Positions 8,459 to 15,378 are shown, counted from the first letter of the stretch. The stretch is DNA of 16,987 nucleotides from a bacterium (GCA_027294925.1 JAPULM010000281.1:1-16987), one strand, 5' to 3'. Numbers and translations: made by a program. The notes: generated from the letters alone by a model not told the origin.

Positions 8459-8475
8459 CGTCGGGTGGAACGACG
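8459..8475. promoter_or_regulatory. Palindrome over the mucR-like transcription start
   Basis: CGTCG (8459-8463) and CGACG (8471-8475) form an inverted repeat with a 7-base centre. It covers the start point predicted for the mucR-like gene (about 8472). This is where a self-repressor would bind, but the arms are short. Confidence 0.3.
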
Positions 8476-8478
8476 GCT

Positions 8479-8507
8479 ATCCTACACCTAAATAACACTA
8501 AGGTCAA
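8479..8507 (-). promoter_or_regulatory. Predicted sigma70 promoter for the mucR-like gene
   Basis: On the minus strand, a -35 box TTGACC (8507-8502) lies 17 bases before a -10 box TAGGAT (8484-8479). The start would be near 8472, about 47 bases before the start codon, with an AAGGAG ribosome site following. Confidence 0.5.
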
Positions 8508-8569
8508 ATATAGAAAATAAAGATGATCAATATTTTTCCTCACGCATCTTTGGATGAATTCATTATCTT

Positions 8570-8611
8570 TTACAGATGTGCATGTTGGCATCACTTAGCT
8601 GCCATCTGTAA
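8570..8611. promoter_or_regulatory. Inverted repeat upstream of the decarboxylase operon
   Basis: TTACAGATG (8570-8578) and CATCTGTAA (8603-8611) are perfect 9-base inverted arms separated by 24 bases. The repeat ends 14 bases before the candidate -35 box at 8626. It could be a two-site operator for the MucR-like protein or another regulator, or a stem in a leader RNA. No T-run follows it directly. Confidence 0.4.
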
Positions 8612-8625
8612 TGGCAACGCTGGTA

Positions 8626-8655
8626 TTGAACGGTAGCATAGCGGTAATGTATGAT
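8626..8655 (+). promoter_or_regulatory. Predicted sigma70 promoter for the decarboxylase operon
   Basis: A -35 box TTGAAC (8626-8631) lies 18 bases before a -10 box TATGAT (8650-8655). This gives a leader of about 128 bases before the ATG at 8790. The -10 region TGTATGATGCT nearly matches TGTATGATACT in the aldolase promoter. It overlaps a terminator-like hairpin (8640-8677), so one of the two readings may be wrong. Confidence 0.4.
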
Positions 8656-8677
8656 GCTTTGATTATCGGCTTTTTTT
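8640..8677 (+). terminator. Terminator-like hairpin with T7 run before comD
   Basis: AGCGGTAAT (8640-8648) can pair with ATTATCGGCT (8662-8671), allowing one bulged G and one G-U pair, and is followed by seven T residues (8671-8677). No plus-strand gene lies upstream for it to end. If real, it would be an attenuator in the leader of the decarboxylase operon or the end of a short RNA. The loop contains the candidate -10 box. Confidence 0.35.
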
Positions 8678-8789
8678 CCACCATGACCATGTATAAGGAC
8701 ATCTTAAGCGTTGTTGTGAGACGTAGATGCTACGAATTGTTTGATCAAGGTTCTCAATGTTTTTAATTAAAATGAGGAAATAACTGTAC

Positions 8790-9299
8790 ATGTCTTGGGC
8801 TGCTTGTATTGTTGATCAATTAAAAGCCTTTCAGATCCATTTTATTAGCCATGTCCCTGATGCGATGGGTGAACAAATTTTAAGTTGCGCTCGGCAAGAC
8901 AATTTTTTTGATATATTACCTCTGGCTCGTGAAGAGGAAGGGATTGGGGTTGCTACAGGGCAGTTTGTCGGCGGGCAGCGTGGGACGATTTTGATGCCGA
9001 CTTCTGGACTTGGAAATGCCCTTAATGCCATCGCTTCGCTAGCCATACCGTATCAAATCCCTATCCCGATGTTCATTGGATTTCGCGGCGAACTTGGTGA
9101 ATTCAATGCCACTCAGGTGCCTATGGGTCGTGCACTACGTCCCATTCTTGAATCCCTGAATGTTCCTTATTTCGTGCTCACACGACCCGACGAAGTGGCT
9201 ATTCAGGTACAAGGAGCCCTCAAGTTGACCTATACGCTTGAGCATCCCGTAGCCGTGCTAATTTCCACCCAGCTGGCGGGCTGGAAAGATGAAAAATAG
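8790..9299 (+). CDS. comD: Sulfopyruvate/phosphonopyruvate decarboxylase, alpha (ComD-like) subunit
   Basis: This is the pyrimidine-binding half of a two-subunit ThDP decarboxylase. Partnered with the next gene it should decarboxylate a 2-oxoacid such as 3-sulfopyruvate (to sulfoacetaldehyde) or phosphonopyruvate (to phosphonoacetaldehyde). The 169-residue length fits archaeal-type ComD. Visible family features are LAREEEGIGVATGQF at about 45-59, with the Glu48-50 cluster that should include the cofactor-activating Glu, then TSGLGNALNAIASL at 71-84 and GELGEFNATQVPMGRAL at 100-116. The ATG at 8790 has GAGGA 11 bases upstream, a slightly long spacing. The beta subunit follows after 11 bases, so the two are translated together. 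Single-chain phosphonopyruvate decarboxylases are fused, whereas this split arrangement is the ComDE type. The true substrate is not settled by sequence. Confidence 0.85.
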   Translation: MSWAACIVDQLKAFQIHFISHVPDAMGEQILSCARQDNFFDILPLAREEEGIGVATGQFVGGQRGTILMPTSGLGNALNAIASLAIPYQIPIPMFIGFRGELGEFNATQVPMGRALRPILESLNVPYFVLTRPDEVAIQVQGALKLTYTLEHPVAVLISTQLAGWKDEK

Positions 9300-9310
9300 A
9301 GGTCAAAAAG

Positions 9311-9880
9311 ATGATGAATCGTTTACAGGCCACACGTTCGATTTTAGCCTGCTTAACCGATGAACCAGTGATCGCTTCCTTGGGCAATGCAAAATTTGAT
9401 TTGTTTAGTGCCGGCGATCGACCCCAGAATTTTTATATGTGGAATTCGATGGGGATGGCCTCATCAATGGGACTTGGGTTGGCTATGGCGCGACCACATC
9501 AAAAAGTTATTGTGCTCGATGGGGATGGCGCTTTGCTGATGAATCTGAATTCCTTGGCAACTGCCGCCAGTCGCTTGCCGGCTAATCTCGTACATGTCAT
9601 CTGGGACAATCGACAATTCGAGTTAACTGGAGGACAGCCGACGCATACGGCATATCGTACAGACTTGGCTGAAATTTCTAGGGGAGCCGGCTTCGAGCAG
9701 GTGGCATCAGTTGAGACGTTGTCTGATTTTAAGCAGGTGTTTGCCCGCGCGATGCAAGATCCCGGCCCATGGATTATTGTGGCGCACATTGATCAACAAC
9801 GGGCACCCGGACGCCCACCTAAGAGTCCTACCTTTATCAGACACCGTTTTATGCAAAGTTTAGGAATCAAATCTGAGTAA
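9311..9880 (+). CDS. comE: Sulfopyruvate/phosphonopyruvate decarboxylase, beta (ComE-like) subunit
   Basis: This is the diphosphate-binding half of the ThDP decarboxylase, and it would form the active site together with the upstream subunit. The ThDP/Mg motif is clear: GDG at 71-73 and Asp99-Asn100, with the typical LLMNLNSLAT between them. NFYMWNSMGMASSMGLGLA (40-58) matches the ComE/Ppd family, as does GGQPTHTAYRTDLAEI (107-122). The 189-residue length is that of ComE. Two adjacent ATGs (9311 and 9314) are available; GAGG at 9299-9302 sits over the stop of the preceding gene and suits 9311. The C-terminus from about residue 158 (QQRAPGRPPKSP) keeps the family's Pro-rich end. The phosphodiesterase-like gene follows 29 bases later and is probably in the same transcript. 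Confidence 0.87.
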   Translation: MMNRLQATRSILACLTDEPVIASLGNAKFDLFSAGDRPQNFYMWNSMGMASSMGLGLAMARPHQKVIVLDGDGALLMNLNSLATAASRLPANLVHVIWDNRQFELTGGQPTHTAYRTDLAEISRGAGFEQVASVETLSDFKQVFARAMQDPGPWIIVAHIDQQRAPGRPPKSPTFIRHRFMQSLGIKSE

Positions 9881-9909
9881 GATTTCTTATGGAATAGGAA
9901 AGCAAATCT

Positions 9910-11391
9910 ATGTCGACTGACCGTTTCCTGATCCTTGGTTTAGATGGCCTTCGGGCCGATATGGTGACGCCTGAGCTGACACCGAATTTGCTTCGACTTG
10001 CTGAGCGAGGTGTATTCTTTCGTCAGCATCATGCGGTTTTTCCCACCGTAACGCGAGTGAATGTTAGCTCGTTAGTGACCGGGGCCAATTCCGGAACGCA
10101 TGGCATCGTCAATAATTCAATTTTTGAACCTTCTATATCTCCGCATCAACCCCTTGATTGTGGGCAATACGATGTGGTGGAAGCGGCAGACGTCTATTAT
10201 CAGGGTGCCTTGTTTAGTACCCCTAGCCTGGGCGAGATTTTAGCCTCACACGGGGATCGGATGGTTGCCATTAGTTCTGGAACGACCGGCTCCAATCGAC
10301 TGATGCACCATAAGGTTAAAATGCTCGGCGGAATGGGATTTTCCACTCATGGTTTAGCACCATGTTATCCCGCCGCTGATGCCGAATCAATTTTGGCGAA
10401 ATTTGGTCCGCTGCCAGAAGCCGGCACCCCGGATCAGGCCCGTTTAAGGTATATCACCGATGTTTTTATCGATCATGTCTACCCTATATATCAACCGCGG
10501 GTAAGCATTCTGTGGTTTTCTGACCCTGACAAGACGTACCATTATTGCGGCATAGGCTCAGCTGAGAGTCTTGAGTCGATTCGTGCTGCTGATGATTGTT
10601 TGGGCCGCATTATGGATTGGATACCTACGCTGGGTCAGAGTGCAAGCTTGAATCTTGTGGTGTTATCGGATCATGGTCACATTTCTGTGCGGCAACAAGT
10701 ACGGGTCGGTGACGCCCTTAGCGCACTCGGTCTGCAAGCCGGGCATGGGTTCTATAGTGATGACAAGGTGGGTATTGTTCCTGGCTCACCTGGCTCCATT
10801 CATCTCGCTGATCATAATCCCAAGCTAGTGAATAAGATTGTAGCCTGGATGCAGGAGCAGCCCTGGTGCGGTTCTCTCTTTACAGCTGCAAAAAATGATG
10901 TTGAAGGCCTGAGTCCCGGAACGTTTTCAACATCGCTAGCATTGAACGACCATGTCCGTACGGGGGATATCGTGTTTGTCATGCGAAGCGATGAGGAAAT
11001 GGATGTGAATGGGATTGTCGGCGGCTGTTATGACGATTCGAATTTGGCCGTGGGTGGCGGCACCCATGGTGGATTAAGTCAGCATGAGCTACATAATGTG
11101 TGTGTCGCCTATGGTCCGGCTTTTCAAGAGGGCAAAGAAAGTCTATTACCTAGTGGAACGATCGATATCATGCCAACCCTTATTCATCTGATGGGATACG
11201 AAATACCCACTACGGTAGATGGCCGCATCCTACATGAGGCACTGTCCGAGACAAATTTACAAGCAGACCTGAATGTCGAAAGCAGAACCTACTGCTCTGA
11301 ACGCACAACATCAGCTGGGGTATATCAGCAGCAACTTACCACCACCCAAGTTGGTACCGTCACGTATCTTGAACGCGGGTGGGTCGCATAA
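9910..11391 (+). CDS. Alkaline-phosphatase-superfamily hydrolase (NPP / phosphonoacetate hydrolase type)
   Basis: This is a two-zinc hydrolase of the type I phosphodiesterase/nucleotide pyrophosphatase group, which includes phosphonoacetate hydrolase PhnA. Metal and catalytic residues can be followed: Asp12 in LGLDG, nucleophile Thr48 with Asn51 in FPTVTRVN, Asp207 and His211 in DPDKTYH, Asp254-His255 in SDHGH and His386 in GTHGG. LMHHKVKMLGG (131-141) places Lys135 and Lys137 where PhnA has the lysine pair that holds the substrate carboxylate. The C-terminal family block DIMPTLIHLMGYEIP (419-433) is present and is followed by about 60 extra residues. At 493 residues it is longer than PhnA (a little over 400). 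No signal peptide is visible, so it is cytoplasmic. AGGAA at 9896-9900 supports ATG 9910. Its place behind comDE suggests a phosphonate or phosphoester substrate. Confidence 0.87.
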   Translation: MSTDRFLILGLDGLRADMVTPELTPNLLRLAERGVFFRQHHAVFPTVTRVNVSSLVTGANSGTHGIVNNSIFEPSISPHQPLDCGQYDVVEAADVYYQGALFSTPSLGEILASHGDRMVAISSGTTGSNRLMHHKVKMLGGMGFSTHGLAPCYPAADAESILAKFGPLPEAGTPDQARLRYITDVFIDHVYPIYQPRVSILWFSDPDKTYHYCGIGSAESLESIRAADDCLGRIMDWIPTLGQSASLNLVVLSDHGHISVRQQVRVGDALSALGLQAGHGFYSDDKVGIVPGSPGSIHLADHNPKLVNKIVAWMQEQPWCGSLFTAAKNDVEGLSPGTFSTSLALNDHVRTGDIVFVMRSDEEMDVNGIVGGCYDDSNLAVGGGTHGGLSQHELHNVCVAYGPAFQEGKESLLPSGTIDIMPTLIHLMGYEIPTTVDGRILHEALSETNLQADLNVESRTYCSERTTSAGVYQQQLTTTQVGTVTYLERGWVA

Positions 11392-11417
11392 GTGCTGCTT
11401 TTTGCTTTGTTGGAACA

Positions 11418-12755
11418 TTAAGATTGGCGTTTCTTAAGAGCAGGGATACGACCCGCAACAACACGCACTTTGCGTGGTGCTGCGCACCACATGCAGAGCA
11501 TGGAGATAAAGCTGAAACAAATGGCGAGCCAAAACGCCAGGTTGTAACTACCAGTACGGTCGTATAAGAAGCCTGCCACCCAAGGGCCTGCTGCAGCACC
11601 GGTGCTCGAGGCGAGATTGAGCGTGCCAAAGATGGTACCATAATGTTTACCCTGAAAGATCTCAGCCGGAACCGCGCCAAATACCGCGGCCAGACTGTAA
11701 CCAAGAAGCCCTTGTGAACCCACAACCAGATACAACATCAGGGTGTTCGGGTAGATCTGCATGAGTAGAAGTGCGCTGTAGCAGATGACATACCCCAAGG
11801 TGCTGATGGTCCAAACCCATTCACGGCCGATGCGGTCCGATAGATGGCCCAGCCCAATTTGCCCGACGATGCCTGTGAAGCCAACAAAACCCAGGGCATA
11901 AGCGGCGAGGTCAGCATCAAAACCAATTTCCATAAGATATTTTGTCTGGTGTACCTGCACCATATACCAGGCGAAAAGGCCGCTGAAGAAGGCGACGAAT
12001 ACCCACCAGAATTTGGCCGTATGAAGCGCACGCCATAAGGTCCACTCAACTGCCACCCAAGCGTGATCAACCACATTGTCCGTACTCGAGGTCGGTAAAC
12101 CAGCAGGATCGGCAGGCGTGTCGCCATCCGGAGATAAGCCAAGCGGTTCCGGCCGTTGGCGTTGGAAAATCAAATTGAGCGGCAAAAGAGTGGTCAAGAG
12201 CAGTAAGGCGAGGGACCAACAGGCTTGTCGCCACCCCAGCTTCGCGATGAGGGTTTGTAGCCAGGGAAACAGAATGATTGAGCCGACCCCAACGCCTGAA
12301 AACGCGATGCCGGTGGCTAGACCCCGCTTGCGCACGAACCAGTTGGGAAGAAACAGGGAATGTCCAATGTAACTGAGAAAAATACTTCCGCCAACCACCA
12401 TCACCCCGAGCGTCAAGTAGAGATGCCAGATTTGACTGACCAAGGTGGCAAGAAGCATACCGCTACTAACCAGAAGAACCCCGAACGAAATCACCCAACG
12501 AGGTCCAACACGATCCATCAGCATGCCCAGAAAGGGGGCATATAGCGTTGAGGCCATAAAGCCAATTGAAAATGCCGCCGCTGTTATCCCGCGTTGCCAA
12601 CCGAATTCTGCCAGAATGGGTGGAAACAGGAGCGAAAACGCCGTGCGGGTATTGACGCCAATACCCATGGTGACGAAGGCGACAGCAATCACGATCCAGC
12701 CGTAGAAAAAAGGCAAGCGTTGTAGCAGGCGAGGGTTTCTGTTTGTCATTGACAT
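11418..12755 (-). CDS. MFS transporter (monocarboxylate / oxalate-formate antiporter-like)
   Basis: This is a major facilitator superfamily permease of the inner membrane, most like the OFA/monocarboxylate group that carries small organic acid anions. About twelve hydrophobic segments are visible. The first begins near FFYGWIVIAVAFVTMGIG (16-33), and the MFS loop motif GMLMDRVGPR lies at 77-86. A long central cytoplasmic loop (about 205-240, rich in Pro, Asp, Ser and Thr) splits the two halves. The second half repeats a weaker loop motif (GLGHLSDRIGREW). The N-terminus has ATG 12755 and ATG 12749, neither with a good ribosome site, and it starts 52 bases after the aldolase stop, so translation may depend on the upstream gene. 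It converges on the phosphodiesterase gene with only 26 bases between the stops. It is the only transporter in the island and probably imports the pathway substrate. Confidence 0.92.
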   Translation of the reverse strand: MSMTNRNPRLLQRLPFFYGWIVIAVAFVTMGIGVNTRTAFSLLFPPILAEFGWQRGITAAAFSIGFMASTLYAPFLGMLMDRVGPRWVISFGVLLVSSGMLLATLVSQIWHLYLTLGVMVVGGSIFLSYIGHSLFLPNWFVRKRGLATGIAFSGVGVGSIILFPWLQTLIAKLGWRQACWSLALLLLTTLLPLNLIFQRQRPEPLGLSPDGDTPADPAGLPTSSTDNVVDHAWVAVEWTLWRALHTAKFWWVFVAFFSGLFAWYMVQVHQTKYLMEIGFDADLAAYALGFVGFTGIVGQIGLGHLSDRIGREWVWTISTLGYVICYSALLLMQIYPNTLMLYLVVGSQGLLGYSLAAVFGAVPAEIFQGKHYGTIFGTLNLASSTGAAAGPWVAGFLYDRTGSYNLAFWLAICFSFISMLCMWCAAPRKVRVVAGRIPALKKRQS

Positions 12756-12807
12756 GTGTTGATCACGGACAGATCACCCGGAATTGACGACTGTTGGAGG
12801 ACGAACC

Positions 12808-13581
12808 TTAACCGAGCGCTTCACGAAAGGTTTTAATGGCCTCTGCTGTTGCACCCGTCAGCATACGAATCTCATTGCCAAGCTGGCAAAGCATTGAGCC
12901 CATGTTGACAAATTTGGCTGATTCTTTGGGGCCGCTGCCATGGTGACAGGCGACAATGCCATTCGCTTTGGCGGCAGCAAAGATGCGTTCAACGGCATCG
13001 ATGTGTCGTTGGTCATCTGGCCATTCCGTCAAGCCGATCTCCATGTCTAATGACAAATCGCTAGGTCCGATGTATAAACCGTCAATTTCCGGCGCTTTGG
13101 CAATCGCTTCGACGTTTTCTAAGGCCTGCACGGTTTCCACCATCACCAGGCAAATGACGTCGTCATTGGCGCGTTTGATGTAATCGACGAGTGGCTCGGA
13201 TAGGGTTGGACGGTTGCCTGCAACACTACGCGTGCCACGGGGGGCAAAGCGACATCCACTGCCTGCTGCCTGCGCCGCTTCAGACGTGTTGACCATAGGA
13301 ACAATGACGCCATAGGCGCCGGCGTCGAGGACGTATGAGATATATTCCGGTGAATTACGTGGTAGGCGAACAATAGGCGTTGCATCAGAGCTGCCAATGG
13401 CTTGAATACAAGCCACAACAGATTCAGGCCCTACGCCCACACCATGCTGCCAATCGATAACGACAGCGTCAAACCCTGCGTGCGCCATTAACTCAGCGAT
13501 ATAAGGGTTGCCGGTTGAACACCAACCTTGGATAGCTGGTTTACCCTGTTTCCACAGTTCCTTAACACGGTTTGTTTTCAC
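12808..13581 (-). CDS. HpcH/HpaI-family class II (metal-dependent) pyruvate aldolase
   Basis: This is a TIM-barrel aldolase of the HpaI family, which splits or forms 4-hydroxy-2-oxoacids to give pyruvate or a related 2-oxoacid plus an aldehyde, using a divalent metal. The active-site residues are in place: base His46 in DWQHG, Arg72 in VRLPRN, and metal ligands Glu149 in VMVETVQALEN and Asp175 in YIGPSDLS. The 257-residue length is normal. The start is GTG at 13581, with a GGA ribosome site eight bases upstream; no better ATG exists. The common IDxEH motif reads IDWQH here, a known variant among HpaI relatives. The MFS gene follows 52 bases downstream in the same direction. The amidase lies upstream, but the 279-base gap contains a separate predicted promoter. 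The aldehyde partner is unknown. Confidence 0.92.
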   Translation of the reverse strand: MKTNRVKELWKQGKPAIQGWCSTGNPYIAELMAHAGFDAVVIDWQHGVGVGPESVVACIQAIGSSDATPIVRLPRNSPEYISYVLDAGAYGVIVPMVNTSEAAQAAGSGCRFAPRGTRSVAGNRPTLSEPLVDYIKRANDDVICLVMVETVQALENVEAIAKAPEIDGLYIGPSDLSLDMEIGLTEWPDDQRHIDAVERIFAAAKANGIVACHHGSGPKESAKFVNMGSMLCQLGNEIRMLTGATAEAIKTFREALG

Positions 13582-13608
13582 AGAATTGTCCTATCATGAA
13601 ATCGTTTA

Positions 13609-13673
13609 ATTGGACCATTCGGCGACAGCGTAGACTGCCCACTTGCCCGGATATTGGTTGTTAGAATTGGACC
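13609..13673. repeat. Paired AATTGGACC direct repeats in the aldolase leader
   Basis: AATTGGACC occurs at 13609-13617 and again at 13665-13673, so the starts are 56 bases apart. Both copies lie in the predicted untranslated leader of the aldolase-MFS transcript. They could be paired protein-binding sites or chance. Confidence 0.3.
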
Positions 13674-13803
13674 CTCGAAGTGGTAGCCTCACTCATGCCG
13701 TTTGCCTTTCTTCGTGATACCGGTTATGTGGGCAACCATGACTCTGTATCCCTTTGCCCTTTGGACGGTAGTGCAGTCTTTATTGATGTGTGCAAGGGTC
13801 AGT

Positions 13804-13832
13804 ATCATACAACTACAATTGTTGTGTGTCGA
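13804..13832 (-). promoter_or_regulatory. Predicted sigma70 promoter for the aldolase-MFS operon
   Basis: On the minus strand, a -35 box TCGACA (13832-13827) lies 17 bases before a -10 box TATGAT (13809-13804). Each is one mismatch from consensus, making this the best promoter in the window. It starts about 29 bases after the amidase stop and leaves a leader of about 215 bases before the GTG at 13581. The spacer contains the small palindrome ACAATTGT, a possible operator. Confidence 0.55.
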
Positions 13833-13860
13833 GTTTAATCTATTCTAGTTTCCGATGCGA

Positions 13861-15294
13861 TCAAGCATTCACCCACGACAAATCAGGTGCTTTGCGAGAC
13901 TCGGGCGTCGCTTGCTCATAGGCGTATCCGATACGTAAAAGAATGGATTCATCAAACGGTTTGGCGTAGATCATTAAGCCAATAGGTAAGCCTTGTTTGG
14001 TATAGCCGCAGGGAATGGATAAGCCGCACAAGTTCAAAATATTGCCAATTGCCGTATTGCGAAGATATTGCAAGTTGTGTTTGCTATAGGTGTCCAGATC
14101 AGCGTCAACTTCATCAACCGGAAGGGCTGGAATCATTGTGGTGGGAACGAGTAACGCATCGATGTCCTGTAAGGTTCGTTGCGCTTCGGCGCGCAGCGCT
14201 GTCCAGGCGCGTGAGGTGGTGAGATATTCATAGGCGGGGATTGATTTACCCTGCAAAATACGCTGCCCTACAATCGGATCAAATGCCTCGCTGTGTGCAG
14301 TCAAGCGTTTTTGGTGGATGGTATAAGCTTCTGCGGCAATCACCAGACCACGCGGGTTAAGGACTTGCGCCTGAGCAGCTTGAGGGAAATGAATGCTTGT
14401 AACTTGCGCGCCTAAATCCGTAAAAATCTCCCCACATCCCCGTACCGCATGAACCACCTCAGTATTCGCATCGTCCCAAAACACCGATTCGGCAAACGCC
14501 AGACGGAGCCCTTTCACACCGTCTTTTAGAGCACTGATGACGTCCTGGGGTTGGCAGCCAAGGGTGGTGTGATCAGCCGTATCGATGCCTCGCATGGCTT
14601 GATAGACAAGCGCCGCATCCTCTATGCATTGGGTGAGAGAGCCGACTGAATCTAGGCTCCAACTTAGGGGGAATACCCCTGCCCTACTGACCTGGCCGAC
14701 GGTAGTCTTTAAACCAACCACGCCACATAACCCCGCCGGAATGCGCACCGACCCCCCCGTATCGCTGCCAAGTGCCATGGGCACCATAGCGGCAGCCACT
14801 GCAACGCCTGAACCACTGCTAGATCCACCAGGCACGTGGTGCGTTTTGTGCCAGGGGTTATGCGGTGTGCCGTGGTGGTGGTTAATGCCGACGCCGCCAT
14901 AGGCAAATTGAACCGTATGTGTTTTGCCCAGTAATATCATTCCGGATTGTCGCAGCTGACGTATGACGGTTGCATCTGCGGGCGCGATGTTATCGCTGAG
15001 CAAGTCGGAGCCTGCCGTGGTCGGTAGCCCTTTAACATCAAAGAGGTCTTTGGCAGCAAAAGGAATGCCGTACAACGGCCCTACCTGATGACCGGACTGT
15101 AAAACCAATGCAGCTGCCTGCGCCTCGGCTAAAGCACGATCAGGGCACACCAACCTGAAGGCATGCAGGGTGGGGTCGAGTGCTTGGATACGGTTGAGAT
15201 AATGTTCGGTCAAGGTGACGGGGGAAAGATCACCGGCTTGAATTTGTTGGGCTAATTGGCTGATCGGTTGACGATCTAGTGGTAGATCGGACAT
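13861..15294 (-). CDS. Amidase-signature hydrolase (GatA-like)
   Basis: This is an amidase-signature enzyme that hydrolyses a carboxamide to acid plus ammonia or amine in the cytoplasm. The Ser-cisSer-Lys triad is intact: Lys82 in FAAKDLFDV, cis-Ser158 in PGGSSSGSG and nucleophile Ser182 in DTGGSVRIPAG. The spacings (76 and 24 residues) are typical. At 477 residues it matches free amidases and GatA. No gatB or gatC is nearby, and the N-terminal part lacks a partner context, so it is probably a catabolic amidase rather than a tRNA amidotransferase subunit. The ATG at 15294 has a strong GGAGG site eight bases upstream. A predicted promoter lies at 15350-15378. It is the first of three leftward genes (amidase, aldolase, MFS), though the next has its own promoter. 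Its substrate is unknown; family members range from simple amides to carbamates and aryl amides. Confidence 0.93.
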   Translation of the reverse strand: MSDLPLDRQPISQLAQQIQAGDLSPVTLTEHYLNRIQALDPTLHAFRLVCPDRALAEAQAAALVLQSGHQVGPLYGIPFAAKDLFDVKGLPTTAGSDLLSDNIAPADATVIRQLRQSGMILLGKTHTVQFAYGGVGINHHHGTPHNPWHKTHHVPGGSSSGSGVAVAAAMVPMALGSDTGGSVRIPAGLCGVVGLKTTVGQVSRAGVFPLSWSLDSVGSLTQCIEDAALVYQAMRGIDTADHTTLGCQPQDVISALKDGVKGLRLAFAESVFWDDANTEVVHAVRGCGEIFTDLGAQVTSIHFPQAAQAQVLNPRGLVIAAEAYTIHQKRLTAHSEAFDPIVGQRILQGKSIPAYEYLTTSRAWTALRAEAQRTLQDIDALLVPTTMIPALPVDEVDADLDTYSKHNLQYLRNTAIGNILNLCGLSIPCGYTKQGLPIGLMIYAKPFDESILLRIGYAYEQATPESRKAPDLSWVNA

Positions 15295-15349
15295 CGTTCA
15301 CACCTCCAGAGTGTTGTCGGAGTGGGCCGCTCAGGGTATGCTTTGTGGC

Positions 15350-15378
15350 AGTGTAATCTGAGACGCCCGCATGATCAA
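15350..15378 (-). promoter_or_regulatory. Predicted sigma70 promoter for the amidase gene
   Basis: On the minus strand, a -35 box TTGATC (15378-15373) lies 17 bases before a -10 box TACACT (15355-15350). The start would be near 15343, about 48 bases before the ATG at 15294. It closely resembles the promoter of the MDR-lyase operon (TTGACC, 17, TACACT). Confidence 0.5.

Noticed and set aside
8741..8769. TTGATC-17-TAATTA as a comD promoter
   Set aside because: The -10 match is poor and the start would fall on the ribosome site; the 8626-8655 pair is better.
13695..13838. 47-codon plus-strand open frame (ATG 13695 to TAA 13838) in the amidase-aldolase gap
   Set aside because: It has no ribosome site, no recognisable family and runs against the predicted aldolase leader and promoter; most likely chance.
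14624..14902. 92-codon plus-strand open frame inside the amidase gene
   Set aside because: It is antisense to an intact, motif-complete amidase; it is a shadow of the codon pattern.
13861..15294. Assignment of the amidase as GatA of the tRNA amidotransferase
   Set aside because: No gatB or gatC is nearby and the neighbours are catabolic; the motifs alone do not separate GatA from free amidases.
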